From positions 1 through 64,000 of the forward strand of contig NZ_JAATJT010000001.1 in the NCBI RefSeq assembly GCF_011777505.1: a DNA stretch of 64,000 nt, in the 5' to 3' direction. The translations under genes were made by a program, and so were the position numbers. The stretch comes from Gaetbulibacter sp. S0825 (lineage in GTDB: Bacteria > Bacteroidota > Bacteroidia > Flavobacteriales > Flavobacteriaceae). Every line of letters starts with the position of its first letter. Position 1 is the stretch's first letter. Under the pieces are notes generated by a model. It was given only the letters and a program-made list of their open reading frames with translations, was not told where the DNA came from and did not search any database. Below are positions 17,376 through 25,860 of this stretch, in pieces.

Positions 17376-17882
17376 TTAATAAAGACTCACTACTATATTT
17401 TCTTTTTCACATTTCATTCCTCTATAAGGATTAAATCCTCTTGGTAAATATTTACTTGTGTCAAATCCAAGTTCAATCTCCTCTTCAATTTCTACTATTT
17501 CAATTTTTGACCAATCAATATCATTTTTTCCTTCTAATGCATTAAAATTTTCAGGTAGATATTGCGCTGTATCAAAATCTATTTCAATAGTTTCTTCAAT
17601 CTCAACTAATTCAATTGTAGACCAATCGATATCGTTTTTCCCTTCTAAAGGATTAAAATCTTCTGGCAAATACTTTTTTGTATCAAAATCGATATATACT
17701 TCTTCTTCAATTTCATAAACCTCAAAAAGACTTTCGTCTGTGTCACTTTCAAAAAGTGTAGCTTCAAGGTTTATTTGTACTAACGTTTTATAATTTTTTT
17801 TAGTATTATCGGGACTCATTCCAGATAATGCACTAGCATTGGTTGCTATAAATACTGCTAATAATAAGATTAATCGGTTCAT
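17376..17882 (-). CDS. Secreted 37-residue-repeat protein, paralogue 2
   Basis: The 168-residue protein has a signal peptide cleaved near NASA (residue 18) and three copies of the same acidic repeat as paralogue 1: residues 57-93, 94-130 and 131-155. Units read E-I-E-E-x-[VI]-x-[IL]-x-F-D-T-x-x-Y-L-P-x-x-F, then N-[PA]-L-E-G-K-N-D-I-D-W, with the last unit ending PYRGM. The C-terminal tail differs (KCEKENIVVSLY against SKETIEVVVNH). The conserved Trp, FDT and YLP motifs suggest a small repeated fold. The promoter region is also homologous to that of paralogue 1. Function is unknown. Confidence 0.85.
   Translation of the reverse strand: MNRLILLLAVFIATNASALSGMSPDNTKKNYKTLVQINLEATLFESDTDESLFEVYEIEEEVYIDFDTKKYLPEDFNPLEGKNDIDWSTIELVEIEETIEIDFDTAQYLPENFNALEGKNDIDWSKIEIVEIEEEIELGFDTSKYLPRGFNPYRGMKCEKENIVVSLY
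17418..17714 (-). repeat. Tandem 111-base coding repeats, copy set 2
   Basis: Three direct repeats of 111 bases (last one shortened) encode the acidic units of the second secreted repeat protein. Short stretches are still identical at DNA level with set 1 at 11877-12173, for example the ATCGTTTTTCCCTTCTAA run, showing common descent. Confidence 0.9.
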
Positions 17883-17921
17883 AATATTTTTGGTTTTTTT
17901 GTTTTGTTTTTATACTCTATT

Positions 17922-17946
17922 GACGTTTAAAAAACCAAAACGTTAC
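17922..17946 (-). promoter_or_regulatory. ECF-type promoter of repeat protein paralogue 2
   Basis: On the minus strand GTAAC (17946-17942) and CGTC (17925-17922) are 16 bases apart with GTA six bases after CGTC. The start codon lies 39 bases downstream. This is the third instance of the motif in the window. Confidence 0.65.
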
Positions 17947-18032
17947 TGGTATTTAGAAATGTTTAACACATTTAAATCCTTTTTAATTCTTTTTTAAGAA
18001 TAGTAGTTTGAAATGTTAATTTTTTAAGACAA

Positions 18033-18857
18033 TTATTGTAGAATCTCTTTGATAAGTTTATGATACTCATCAAACTCATTTAGGTTATTGTGACCTCCGT
18101 TTTCTATAACTGTAAAGGTCGTTTTGTCTTTTGGTGATTCTTTGTGCAATTTTTCTCCACTGCTAAAAGGCACAACAAAATCATTTGTACCATGAATTAT
18201 TGAAATGGGACATTTAGCATGTTTAATATGTTGGTTGTTTTGCAACCTGTATTTAAGCAGATTCTTAATAGGAAATATTGGAAACCGTTTTTTGGCAACA
18301 TCTTCAATATTATAAAAGGGAGATTCTAAAATTAGTTTTTTTGGATTTTTTATTGATGCCATTTTCGTCGCCATTGCAGACCCTAATGAACGTCCATAAA
18401 CAATAATATGTTCTTCGTTCCAAAATTGTTCTAAATGCTCATAGCATACTTTTGCATCATTATATAATGCTTCTTCACTCAAAACACCCTTGCTTTTCCC
18501 ATAAGTTCTATAGTCCATAACATAAACATCATAATCCATGGCCACTAAGTACTCAACAATCTTACTCCATCGTTGTAAACTTCCAGCGTTTCCATGAAAA
18601 TATAATATTGCTCCTTTCGGATTGTTTGCCTTTATGTGCAAAGTATTTATAACACCATTATTTGGTGTGTCTAGAAAATACTCGTCATACTCATAAGCTA
18701 ATTCATACGTATAATCTAGAGGCAACGTTTCTGGTAAAAACAAAAATTTCTCTTGTAATACATAAAGGGCAGTTCCAACCATAATATAAAGCCCTAAAAG
18801 AATTAGAGCGAATTTTTTAAGCTTTTGCTTTAGATTTTTTGGACGAGTGTATGACAT
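18033..18857 (-). CDS. Alpha/beta hydrolase, membrane-anchored (tandem copy 2)
   Basis: The 274-residue protein has an N-terminal membrane helix (about 15-35) and an alpha/beta-hydrolase domain like ABHD13/Bem46 proteins. The oxyanion motif is FHGNAG (88-93), the nucleophile Ser157 sits in GRSLGS, the acid is Asp226 in HGTND, and His256 lies in GGHNNL. Substrates of this group are usually unknown esters or thioesters. Its start overlaps the end of the upstream paralogue by 41 bases, a large but plausible overlap because the N-terminal residues lead directly into the membrane helix. The two genes are a tandem duplication. Confidence 0.88.
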   Translation of the reverse strand: MSYTRPKNLKQKLKKFALILLGLYIMVGTALYVLQEKFLFLPETLPLDYTYELAYEYDEYFLDTPNNGVINTLHIKANNPKGAILYFHGNAGSLQRWSKIVEYLVAMDYDVYVMDYRTYGKSKGVLSEEALYNDAKVCYEHLEQFWNEEHIIVYGRSLGSAMATKMASIKNPKKLILESPFYNIEDVAKKRFPIFPIKNLLKYRLQNNQHIKHAKCPISIIHGTNDFVVPFSSGEKLHKESPKDKTTFTVIENGGHNNLNEFDEYHKLIKEILQ

Positions 18858-19695
18858 TTATACTTGTTGTTGAAAAATCGATATCTACTGGTTTCGAATT
18901 AATGATTTCTTCAATCATTTTATGGTAAGACTCAAAATTATTCAAATTTTTATGCCCTCCACCAATTACTGTGTGTAATTTAGTTTGTTTGGGATTAACT
19001 TGAGATAGCTTAACACTAGATTTATAAGGAATTAACTTATCATGAGTACCGTGAATAATATGAATTGGACACTGTACGTATTTTAACCATTTGTAAGTTG
19101 GTAAAGGATATTTCATTAACAATGACAAAGGCATAAAAGGCATATAACGCCCAGTAACTTTAGTTAAACTGTAATATGGCGCATCCAATATTAAAAGTCT
19201 GGGATTATTAATGGACGCTAACTTAGCTGCGAAGCCTGAACCTAACGAACGACCATACAAAATAATATGCTCCTCTGGAGTTCGCTCTTTTAACTTATTA
19301 TAAACTTCTTGCAAATCTCTTTTAATCGCTTTTTGCGAACGTCTTCCTGTGCTTTTACCAAATCCTCGATAGTCAACCATAAACACACTGTAATCATGTC
19401 GTGTAAAATCTACAGCAAATTTCCCCCAACCTTTAATACTTTTAGAATTTCCTTTTAAATACAGTACAATACCTTTTGGCTGATTTTTACTTTTAAATAG
19501 CAGCCCATTTATTTTGGCGCCATCACGTGTTTCTAGAAAGTATTCTTTAGTGTCTTGGTTTTCGTAAGCGAATTGAAAATCCTTATCTAGCTTTTCTGGT
19601 TTAAACAACAAATAATCTTGTAAATAATACAAGGCTATACTTATCACGATATACGCAACAAGAATAATCAAAACAATTTGCAACCAATAAGGCAT
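18817..19695 (-). CDS. Alpha/beta hydrolase, membrane-anchored (tandem copy 1)
   Basis: The 292-residue paralogue of the next gene has a membrane helix at residues 4-24 and the triad Ser150 (GRSLGS), Asp219 (HGTHD) and His248 (GGHKNL). The expected oxyanion sequence HGN is changed to KGN (residues 81-83), whereas the downstream copy keeps HGN. The C-terminus has a lysine-rich tail after a Thr/Ser-rich stretch, and this tail overlaps the start of the downstream gene. The altered oxyanion region suggests changed activity, though the full triad argues against complete loss. It is transcribed away from the diheme cytochrome gene. Confidence 0.87.
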   Translation of the reverse strand: MPYWLQIVLIILVAYIVISIALYYLQDYLLFKPEKLDKDFQFAYENQDTKEYFLETRDGAKINGLLFKSKNQPKGIVLYLKGNSKSIKGWGKFAVDFTRHDYSVFMVDYRGFGKSTGRRSQKAIKRDLQEVYNKLKERTPEEHIILYGRSLGSGFAAKLASINNPRLLILDAPYYSLTKVTGRYMPFMPLSLLMKYPLPTYKWLKYVQCPIHIIHGTHDKLIPYKSSVKLSQVNPKQTKLHTVIGGGHKNLNNFESYHKMIEEIINSKPVDIDFSTTSINVIHSSKKSKAKA

Positions 19696-19884
19696 TTTTA
19701 ATAATTTCTATACAATATATGAAATTTCAATCTATGATATGATTAATACACCACTACTCATTAAACATAAGGTTTGAGTCAAAACAAAGTAGATTTACAG
19801 TAAATATTGACAGCATATCGGTTTTTTTAGGGCTTTTTATGGCATTTTTATTATTTTCCGCATCTATTATTAAAACCCAAATTA

Positions 19885-20874
19885 ATGAAACGCCTTATTA
19901 TTGCCTTAGTGGTAACTTCACTTTTTACGTCATGTTTAAATGATTCGGATGATTATGTAGTATTACAAGATGATCCAATTATTGCTGAGTTTTTACCAAA
20001 CCTTTCTCAATTAAACCTGTTTATAGGAGATTTAAACACATTAACCGTAAACTCCAATATGTTTAAATATGAGTTAAATACTGAGTTATTTACGGATTAC
20101 GCACATAAATTAAGAATTATTGGACTTCCAGATGGTACTGCATTGCAGTATGAAGATGATGGGTTTCCAATATTTCCAACAGGAACACTTATTGCAAAAA
20201 CGTTTTATTATAATTTAGATGAAACCAACCCAGGCTCTGAACAACAAATTATTGAAACACGTGTACTTATTAAAGAAGAAACTGAGTGGACTATTGGAAA
20301 CTATGTATGGAACGAAGAGCAAACCGATGCTGTTTTAGATACAAATGAGCATCAAGTGAAAGTGGATTTTGTAAATAGTGAAGGTGAAGATGTTGAAGTA
20401 AACTATATTGTTCCTAGTGCAAACGATTGTATAAAATGCCATAGCAACAATAATAATGTAACCCCAATTGGCCCAAAATTGCGCACTATGAATTTTAACA
20501 TAAATAGCATTAACCAATTACAGCAGTTTATAGACAATGGCCAACTAATAAATGCTCCTAACCCTGCAGAAATTGTTGCGTTACCAAACTGGAAAGATGA
20601 CGTGAATTATAGCTTAGAAGAACGTTCACGTGCTTATTTTGATATTAATTGTGCGCACTGCCATACAGCTGGAGGTTTTTGTGAATTTCAATCTACTTTA
20701 GATTTAGCTTTTGAAACCGATTTTAATGACACGAATATCTTTCAAAGACGCTTTAGTATTTCTAATAGAATGAGCAATTATACTCCAGGAACTAGCATGC
20801 CTCTTATTGGCACAACCATGGTACATAGTCAAGGCTACAATTTAATTCAAGAGTATTTAGATTCTTTAGATTAA
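19885..20874 (+). CDS. Diheme c-type cytochrome lipoprotein (SO2930-like)
   Basis: The 329-residue protein has a lipoprotein signal (Cys17 in FTSC) and two haem c attachment sites: CIKCH at 182-186 and CAHCH at 256-260. The layout, with a long N-terminal region containing LRIIGLPDGTALQYEDDGFPIFPTGTLIAKTFYY-type strands before the first haem, resembles the SO2930 family of diheme cytochromes. The haem-bearing part would face the periplasm and carry electrons, or act in a peroxidase-like or oxidase role. No cytochrome maturation genes are nearby. It precedes the zinc protease gene by 118 bases, possibly as a separate unit. Confidence 0.85.
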   Translation: MKRLIIALVVTSLFTSCLNDSDDYVVLQDDPIIAEFLPNLSQLNLFIGDLNTLTVNSNMFKYELNTELFTDYAHKLRIIGLPDGTALQYEDDGFPIFPTGTLIAKTFYYNLDETNPGSEQQIIETRVLIKEETEWTIGNYVWNEEQTDAVLDTNEHQVKVDFVNSEGEDVEVNYIVPSANDCIKCHSNNNNVTPIGPKLRTMNFNINSINQLQQFIDNGQLINAPNPAEIVALPNWKDDVNYSLEERSRAYFDINCAHCHTAGGFCEFQSTLDLAFETDFNDTNIFQRRFSISNRMSNYTPGTSMPLIGTTMVHSQGYNLIQEYLDSLD

Positions 20875-20992
20875 TTCCCTTAAGGTAATACATCAATTTT
20901 TTAGTTAAATAAATACTAATATTTGTTAACAAAAAACAAGGATTTGTTTAGTATTTGCTATTTTCACCTACTAAACCAAAAATCTAGATAAA

Positions 20993-23464
20993 TTGAAACA
21001 TTCTATTAAAGTGTTACTATTAGCTTTAACGCTAATTGTATCTTCATGTAACACATCAAAAAAAGCAGCTGAAGCTGAAGCTGCAAAAAAGGCAGCAGCA
21101 GCGAAAAAAGCAGCTTCAACACCAAAACCTAAAAAAGGCGATATTCAGCCTTATAGTAAAGTAGTTACCAAAGACGCTAAAACAGACGATGGTCTTTTTA
21201 AAGTCCATAAAATTGATGGAAAATATCTATATGAAATTCCAGACTCTCTCTTAGGAAGAGAAATGTTGGTTGTTTCTAGAATTGCTAAGAACACATCTAA
21301 TAATAGAAATTTTGGCGGGCAAAAAGCAAATACGCAAGTATTGCGTTGGCAAAAAAAGGATAAGCAAATTGTTGTTCGTATAGTATCGCACAGTATTGTT
21401 GCAGATGAAGACAAACCTGTTCACGAAGCTGTTGTAAACTCCAATTTCGAGCCTGTTTTGTATACCTTCCCAATTAAAGCTTTTAACGACGATAAAACAG
21501 CTACAGTTATTGATGTAACAGAATTATATAGTACTGATGTTAAGGCTTTAGGATTACCACAGTACCTTAGAACTAGCTACAAAATAAGTAGATTAGACTC
21601 CAAAAAATCTTTCATTGAAAGTGTGAAAAGTTATCCTATTAACATTGAAGCTAGACATGTAAAAACATATGTAGCTAATGCCGCACCTTCAAATAGTTCT
21701 ACAGGAACAGTATCTGTAGAAATGAATACTTCTATGCTATTATTACCAAAAGAGCAAATGAAAAGACGCCACTTTGATGAGCGTGTTGGATGGTTTGCTA
21801 GATCTCAAGTCGATTATGGTCTTGAAGATCAAAAAAGCAAAAGAGTGACCTATTTGAATCGTTGGAGACTAGAAGTAAAAGATGAAGATATTGAAAAATT
21901 TAAGCGTGGCGAACTAGTTGAGCCTAAAAAACAAATTGTTTATTATATAGACAGAGCGACACCAAAAAAGTGGCGTAAATACATCAAGCAAGGTATTGAC
22001 GACTGGCAAGTAGCTTTTGAAGCCGCTGGATTTAAAAATGCCATTATTGGAAAATATCCTCCAACCGTTGAGGAAGATCCTGAGTGGACACCTGAAGATG
22101 CTCGTTATTCAGTAGTGCGATATTTGGCATCTCCAATTCCTAATGCCAATGGACCTCACGTTGCAGATCCTCGTTCGGGCGAAATATTAGAGTCAGATAT
22201 TAACTGGTATCATAATGTTATGAGTTTATTACAAGGTTGGTTCTTTGTTCAAACGGCGGCTATAAATCCAGAGGCACAAATGGTTGGATTTAAAGACGAA
22301 GTAATGGGTGAGCTTATCAAGTTTGTATCTTCACATGAAGTTGGACATACTTTAGGATTGCCTCATAACATGGGAAGTAGTAGTGCTTACAAAGTAGACG
22401 ATTTACGTGATCCAGCCTTTACACAAAAATATGGTACAGCGCCATCTATAATGGATTATGCACGTTTTAATTACGTAGCACAACCAGGAGACGAAGGCGT
22501 TGCATTAATGCCAAATATTGGTGTTTATGACAAACATGCAATTCGATGGGGATATCGTCCAATTTTAGATGCAAAAACACCTTACGATGAAAAAGCAACT
22601 TTAGATAAGTGGATTTTAGACCATGCTGATGACCCAATGTATCGTTTTGGTCAATTAAATGGTATTGATCCATCCGCTCAAACAGAAGATTTAGGGGACG
22701 ACGCTATTAAAGCGAGTAATTATGGTATTGCTAACTTAAAACGTATTGTTCCTAAATTAATAGAATGGACTTCTAAAGATGGTGAAACTTTTGGAGATTT
22801 ATCTGAAATGTATGGTCATGTTGTATCTCAATACAATCGTTACATGGGACATGTAACTACAAATATTGGTGGTGTTTATAAACATACAAAGACTGCTGAT
22901 CAAGCTGGAGATGTATTTACACAAGTAGATAAGGGATATCAAAAGGATGCATTGGCATTTTTAAATAACGAGTTGTTTAAGACACCAACTTGGTTAATTG
23001 ATGAAGCTATTATCAAGAAAACTGAATTTAATGGTGTTACAGAACGTATTAGAGGTATTCAAGCAAGAACATTAAACAACGTACTAAACCTGACTAGAAT
23101 GATGCGTATGATTGATAATGAAACGCTAAATGGTTCTGATGCTTACACGTTAACATCATTGATGACAGATTTACGTAATGGTATTTGGTCAGAAGTACGT
23201 TCAGGAAGAAATATAGACACTTACAGAAGAAATCTACAACGTGCTCATGTTGAAAGATTGGCAACATTAATGAATTCTAATGACATAAGAGGTTTTAGAG
23301 GAACCGTTACTGTAAAGCAATCTGATATTCTTCCAGTAGTTCGTGGTGAACTAAATAGAATTAAGCGTCTAGCTCAAAGTGGGGTTAATAGAGGAAGTAC
23401 CTTAACTAGATATCATTTACAGGATATCGTTGAGCGTATTGATGCAATTTTAGATCCTAAATAG
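20993..23464 (+). CDS. Zinc-dependent metalloprotease lipoprotein (DUF5117/DUF5118 type)
   Basis: The 823-residue protein starts with TTG at 20993; this start is required because the signal peptide begins immediately (KHSIKVLLLALTLI, lipid Cys19). An Ala/Lys-rich linker (about 22-45) follows, then the DUF5118 and DUF5117 regions, and a metzincin-like zinc site HEVGHTLGLPH at 448-458 with the SIMDYARFNY segment downstream. The C-terminal region is helical. These large secreted proteases are common in Bacteroidota and their substrates are mostly unknown. It ends in a strong terminator at 23491-23516. Confidence 0.93.
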   Translation: MKHSIKVLLLALTLIVSSCNTSKKAAEAEAAKKAAAAKKAASTPKPKKGDIQPYSKVVTKDAKTDDGLFKVHKIDGKYLYEIPDSLLGREMLVVSRIAKNTSNNRNFGGQKANTQVLRWQKKDKQIVVRIVSHSIVADEDKPVHEAVVNSNFEPVLYTFPIKAFNDDKTATVIDVTELYSTDVKALGLPQYLRTSYKISRLDSKKSFIESVKSYPINIEARHVKTYVANAAPSNSSTGTVSVEMNTSMLLLPKEQMKRRHFDERVGWFARSQVDYGLEDQKSKRVTYLNRWRLEVKDEDIEKFKRGELVEPKKQIVYYIDRATPKKWRKYIKQGIDDWQVAFEAAGFKNAIIGKYPPTVEEDPEWTPEDARYSVVRYLASPIPNANGPHVADPRSGEILESDINWYHNVMSLLQGWFFVQTAAINPEAQMVGFKDEVMGELIKFVSSHEVGHTLGLPHNMGSSSAYKVDDLRDPAFTQKYGTAPSIMDYARFNYVAQPGDEGVALMPNIGVYDKHAIRWGYRPILDAKTPYDEKATLDKWILDHADDPMYRFGQLNGIDPSAQTEDLGDDAIKASNYGIANLKRIVPKLIEWTSKDGETFGDLSEMYGHVVSQYNRYMGHVTTNIGGVYKHTKTADQAGDVFTQVDKGYQKDALAFLNNELFKTPTWLIDEAIIKKTEFNGVTERIRGIQARTLNNVLNLTRMMRMIDNETLNGSDAYTLTSLMTDLRNGIWSEVRSGRNIDTYRRNLQRAHVERLATLMNSNDIRGFRGTVTVKQSDILPVVRGELNRIKRLAQSGVNRGSTLTRYHLQDIVERIDAILDPK

Positions 23465-23490
23465 TTTTTATATAATACATAATCATAAAA

Positions 23491-23516
23491 AGGCTTCCAT
23501 ATTGGAAGCCTTTTTT
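23491..23516 (+). terminator. Intrinsic terminator
   Basis: GGCTTCC (23492-23498) pairs with GGAAGCC (23504-23510) around a five-base loop, followed by six T residues, 27 bases after the metalloprotease stop. Confidence 0.9.
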
Positions 23517-23607
23517 ATTTCTGTTAATACATAGTTAAAAATAAATGTTCTATTAAACCATTTAGAATCATCTAGGTCTTAACAGTATAACATCAATAAT
23601 TAAAAAA

Positions 23608-24084
23608 ATGAAAAAGATAATTTTAATTGCAATTGCACTTGTAAGTTTACAAGGCATAGCACAAGAAAGACAAAGAGAGCAAAGAAAGGATTTTAAAAAG
23701 CAACGTTCACAAGCTCTAAAAGACTTAACGCCTGAACAAGCAGCAACACTTCAAACCAAAAAAATGACGCTGCATTTAGATTTGTCCGAAGCACAACAAA
23801 AAGATATTTACAAGTTAAATTTTGCGAATGCTAAAGAACGTCAGGCTAAAATGAAAGCTGCAGAGAAGATGAGGGAAAGTGGTGAAAAGCCATCAAAAGA
23901 AGCTCGTTATGGTTTAATGAATGAGCGATTGGATAAGCAAATAGCTCAGAAAAAACAGATAAAATCTATACTTACTAAAGAGCAATTTGAAAAGTTTGAA
24001 AAAGGTTCTAAACAGAAGAAAATGAAACAACGCAAACAGCAAAAACAGCGTGGAAAGTCTAAACAAAGATTCAAAAAATCTTAG
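23608..24084 (+). CDS. Exported basic protein, DUF4890-like
   Basis: The 158-residue protein has a signal peptide (MKKIILIAIALVSLQGIAQ) and a mature chain very rich in Lys, Gln and Arg. A helical hairpin core reads LTPEQAATLQTKKMTLHLDLSEAQQKDI and a second LTKEQFEKFE, the pattern of DUF4890 and of LTXXQ/Spy-like periplasmic proteins. Its C-terminus is a lysine/glutamine/arginine tail. Relatives are thought to be envelope-stress or chaperone-like, but nothing here proves that. It lies alone between two terminators. Confidence 0.8.
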   Translation: MKKIILIAIALVSLQGIAQERQREQRKDFKKQRSQALKDLTPEQAATLQTKKMTLHLDLSEAQQKDIYKLNFANAKERQAKMKAAEKMRESGEKPSKEARYGLMNERLDKQIAQKKQIKSILTKEQFEKFEKGSKQKKMKQRKQQKQRGKSKQRFKKS

Positions 24085-24106
24085 TTTATTTGATTGGTTA
24101 GTTAGA

Positions 24107-24136
24107 AAAGCACTGCTTTAGGCAGTGCTTTTTTTT
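24107..24136. terminator. Bidirectional intrinsic terminator
   Basis: GCACTGC (24110-24116) pairs with GCAGTGC (24122-24128) with a T-tract to the right and a short A-tract to the left. It separates the convergent DUF4890-like and glucosaminidase genes. Confidence 0.88.
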
Positions 24137-24146
24137 ATGTTTTATT

Positions 24147-24953
24147 TCAATTGCCTTCTTTAGATAGAACATTTAGCACTTGACCAACATTCAATTCTGT
24201 TCCATTTAAATTATTAAGTGATTGAAGTTCTTTAACACTTATGTTGTGCTTTTTTGAAATGGAATACAACGTGTCTCCTTTTACCACTGTGTATGTAGCT
24301 ATTATATATTCTTTCTTAGCTTTTCTATGTCGCTTTGAAGCTTTATCATCAAATTTATAAAGCTGGTAACGTTCTATAAGGCTTATGAGTTTTTCTGGAT
24401 ACTTTCTATCTGTTGCATAACCTGCTTTTCTTAATTCTTTTGCCCAACCTTTATAATCGTCTTTGTCTAATTCGAATAATTTAGCATAACGTTTTCGATT
24501 TGCTAAAAACTCTGAATGGTCTCTAAATGAGGTATTAGCATCTCTATATTTTCTGAAGCATTCTTGAGCTCTATCGTCGTCATGAAAAATTTTAGCACCT
24601 TCCCAGTCATGACATTTTATTCCAAAATGATTATTTGCCTTTACTGCCAAACGACCTCTCCCAGATCCAGACTCCAAAATACCTTGAGCCAATGTAATAC
24701 TTGCTGGAATGCCATATTGCTTCATTTCGGCAATAGCAATATCTTTGTAAAAAGCAATGTAATCATCGGTAGATTTAATAACTGGAGCTTTAGTAATTGT
24801 TTTAGGTTCAGTGACAATTTCTTTTTCCTTTTTTGGTATTGATCTAATATCGGTCTTTTTAATTCTAGTATCTACATTCCTAGCCGATTTTTTCCTCGAA
24901 CCACAGCTTACTATAAAAATACTTAGAGCGAGTATTAATATTATTCTATTCAT
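24147..24953 (-). CDS. Glucosaminidase (GH73) lipoprotein with LysM domain
   Basis: The 268-residue protein has lipid Cys17 (FIVSC), a basic linker, and a mannosyl-glycoprotein endo-beta-N-acetylglucosaminidase domain (about 62-205) with SITLAQGILESGSG (Glu94 as likely catalytic acid), NNHFGIKCH and a YATD segment. A single LysM domain (about 217-264, YTVVKGDTLYSISKKHNIS) binds peptidoglycan. It should cut cell-wall glycan strands at the outer-membrane/periplasm interface. Its start overlaps the end of the upstream PLP-enzyme gene by eight bases, so the two are in one operon together with the small HExxH gene. Confidence 0.95.
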   Translation of the reverse strand: MNRIILILALSIFIVSCGSRKKSARNVDTRIKKTDIRSIPKKEKEIVTEPKTITKAPVIKSTDDYIAFYKDIAIAEMKQYGIPASITLAQGILESGSGRGRLAVKANNHFGIKCHDWEGAKIFHDDDRAQECFRKYRDANTSFRDHSEFLANRKRYAKLFELDKDDYKGWAKELRKAGYATDRKYPEKLISLIERYQLYKFDDKASKRHRKAKKEYIIATYTVVKGDTLYSISKKHNISVKELQSLNNLNGTELNVGQVLNVLSKEGN

Positions 24954-25860
24954 TAATCAATGGTAATTCTTTGTCTATTAATCTTTTATTCATTCCAGAA
25001 ATGCCTTGTAAACCTCCTGTGTGAATTACTAATATCTTAGAGTTTTTCTTAAAATAATTAGCTTCAATCATTTTAATAACGCCAAACATTAGCTTTCCAG
25101 TATAAACAGGATCTAAAGGAATGTTATACTCTTGGTTAAATTGATTTATAAAATCAATTAACTCCTTATTAACTTTGGCATAACCTCCAAAATGATAATC
25201 GGTAATTAATTCCCAATTATTCTTGGTTACAAATTTACTAATATTGGTTGATAAAAAATCACCTTTTAAGGCTGGAAATCCTAAAATTTTCTGGTGAGAT
25301 TTAGATACATTTATAAGCCCTGAAATAGTACCTCCAGTACCAACTGCACAGCATATATAATCAAATGCCAAATCCTCTTCGTTTAATATTTCTTCGCAAC
25401 CTTTAACGGCTAATAGGTTTGTACCTCCTTCAGGAACCAAGTAAAAATCATTAAATTCTTCTTTTAAAACTTCTAAAAACCTTTCATTTTCTTTGTCTCT
25501 ATAAGAACTCCTAGAGACAAACTTGAACTGCATACCTTGAGCTTTAGCAAAACGCAACGTTGGATTTTCGTTTATTTTATCTGCCAATTCTTCACCTCTT
25601 ATTATGCCTATGGTTTTAAAACCAAATTCATTTCCAGCGGTAGCAACAGCTGCTATATGGTTTGAATATGCGCCTCCAAAAGTGAGTAACGTATCATATT
25701 CTAACTTTCGAGCTTCTTCTAGATTGTATTTTAGCTTTCGGTACTTATTTCCAGAAATAAATGGATGAATTTTGTCTTCCCTTTTTATGAATAACTCAAC
25801 ATCATATTCATTAGGGAATTCATTTTTTTGATTGACACTGAGCTCTAAATCAAAACTCAT
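24946..25860 (-). CDS. PLP-dependent enzyme, ACC deaminase/D-cysteine desulfhydrase family
   Basis: The 304-residue fold type II PLP enzyme has the family-defining block SGNKYRKLKYNL (about 37-48), whose first Lys should bind PLP, then LTFGGAYSNHIAAVA and the phosphate-binding VGTGGTISGL. Members deaminate 1-aminocyclopropane-1-carboxylate or desulfhydrate D-cysteine; sequence reading does not separate these. The overlap of 11 bases with the upstream HExxH gene and 8 with the downstream glucosaminidase gene points to translational coupling. It is slightly shorter at the N-terminus than many members, starting directly at the first strand. Confidence 0.9.
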   Translation of the reverse strand: MSFDLELSVNQKNEFPNEYDVELFIKREDKIHPFISGNKYRKLKYNLEEARKLEYDTLLTFGGAYSNHIAAVATAGNEFGFKTIGIIRGEELADKINENPTLRFAKAQGMQFKFVSRSSYRDKENERFLEVLKEEFNDFYLVPEGGTNLLAVKGCEEILNEEDLAFDYICCAVGTGGTISGLINVSKSHQKILGFPALKGDFLSTNISKFVTKNNWELITDYHFGGYAKVNKELIDFINQFNQEYNIPLDPVYTGKLMFGVIKMIEANYFKKNSKILVIHTGGLQGISGMNKRLIDKELPLINE

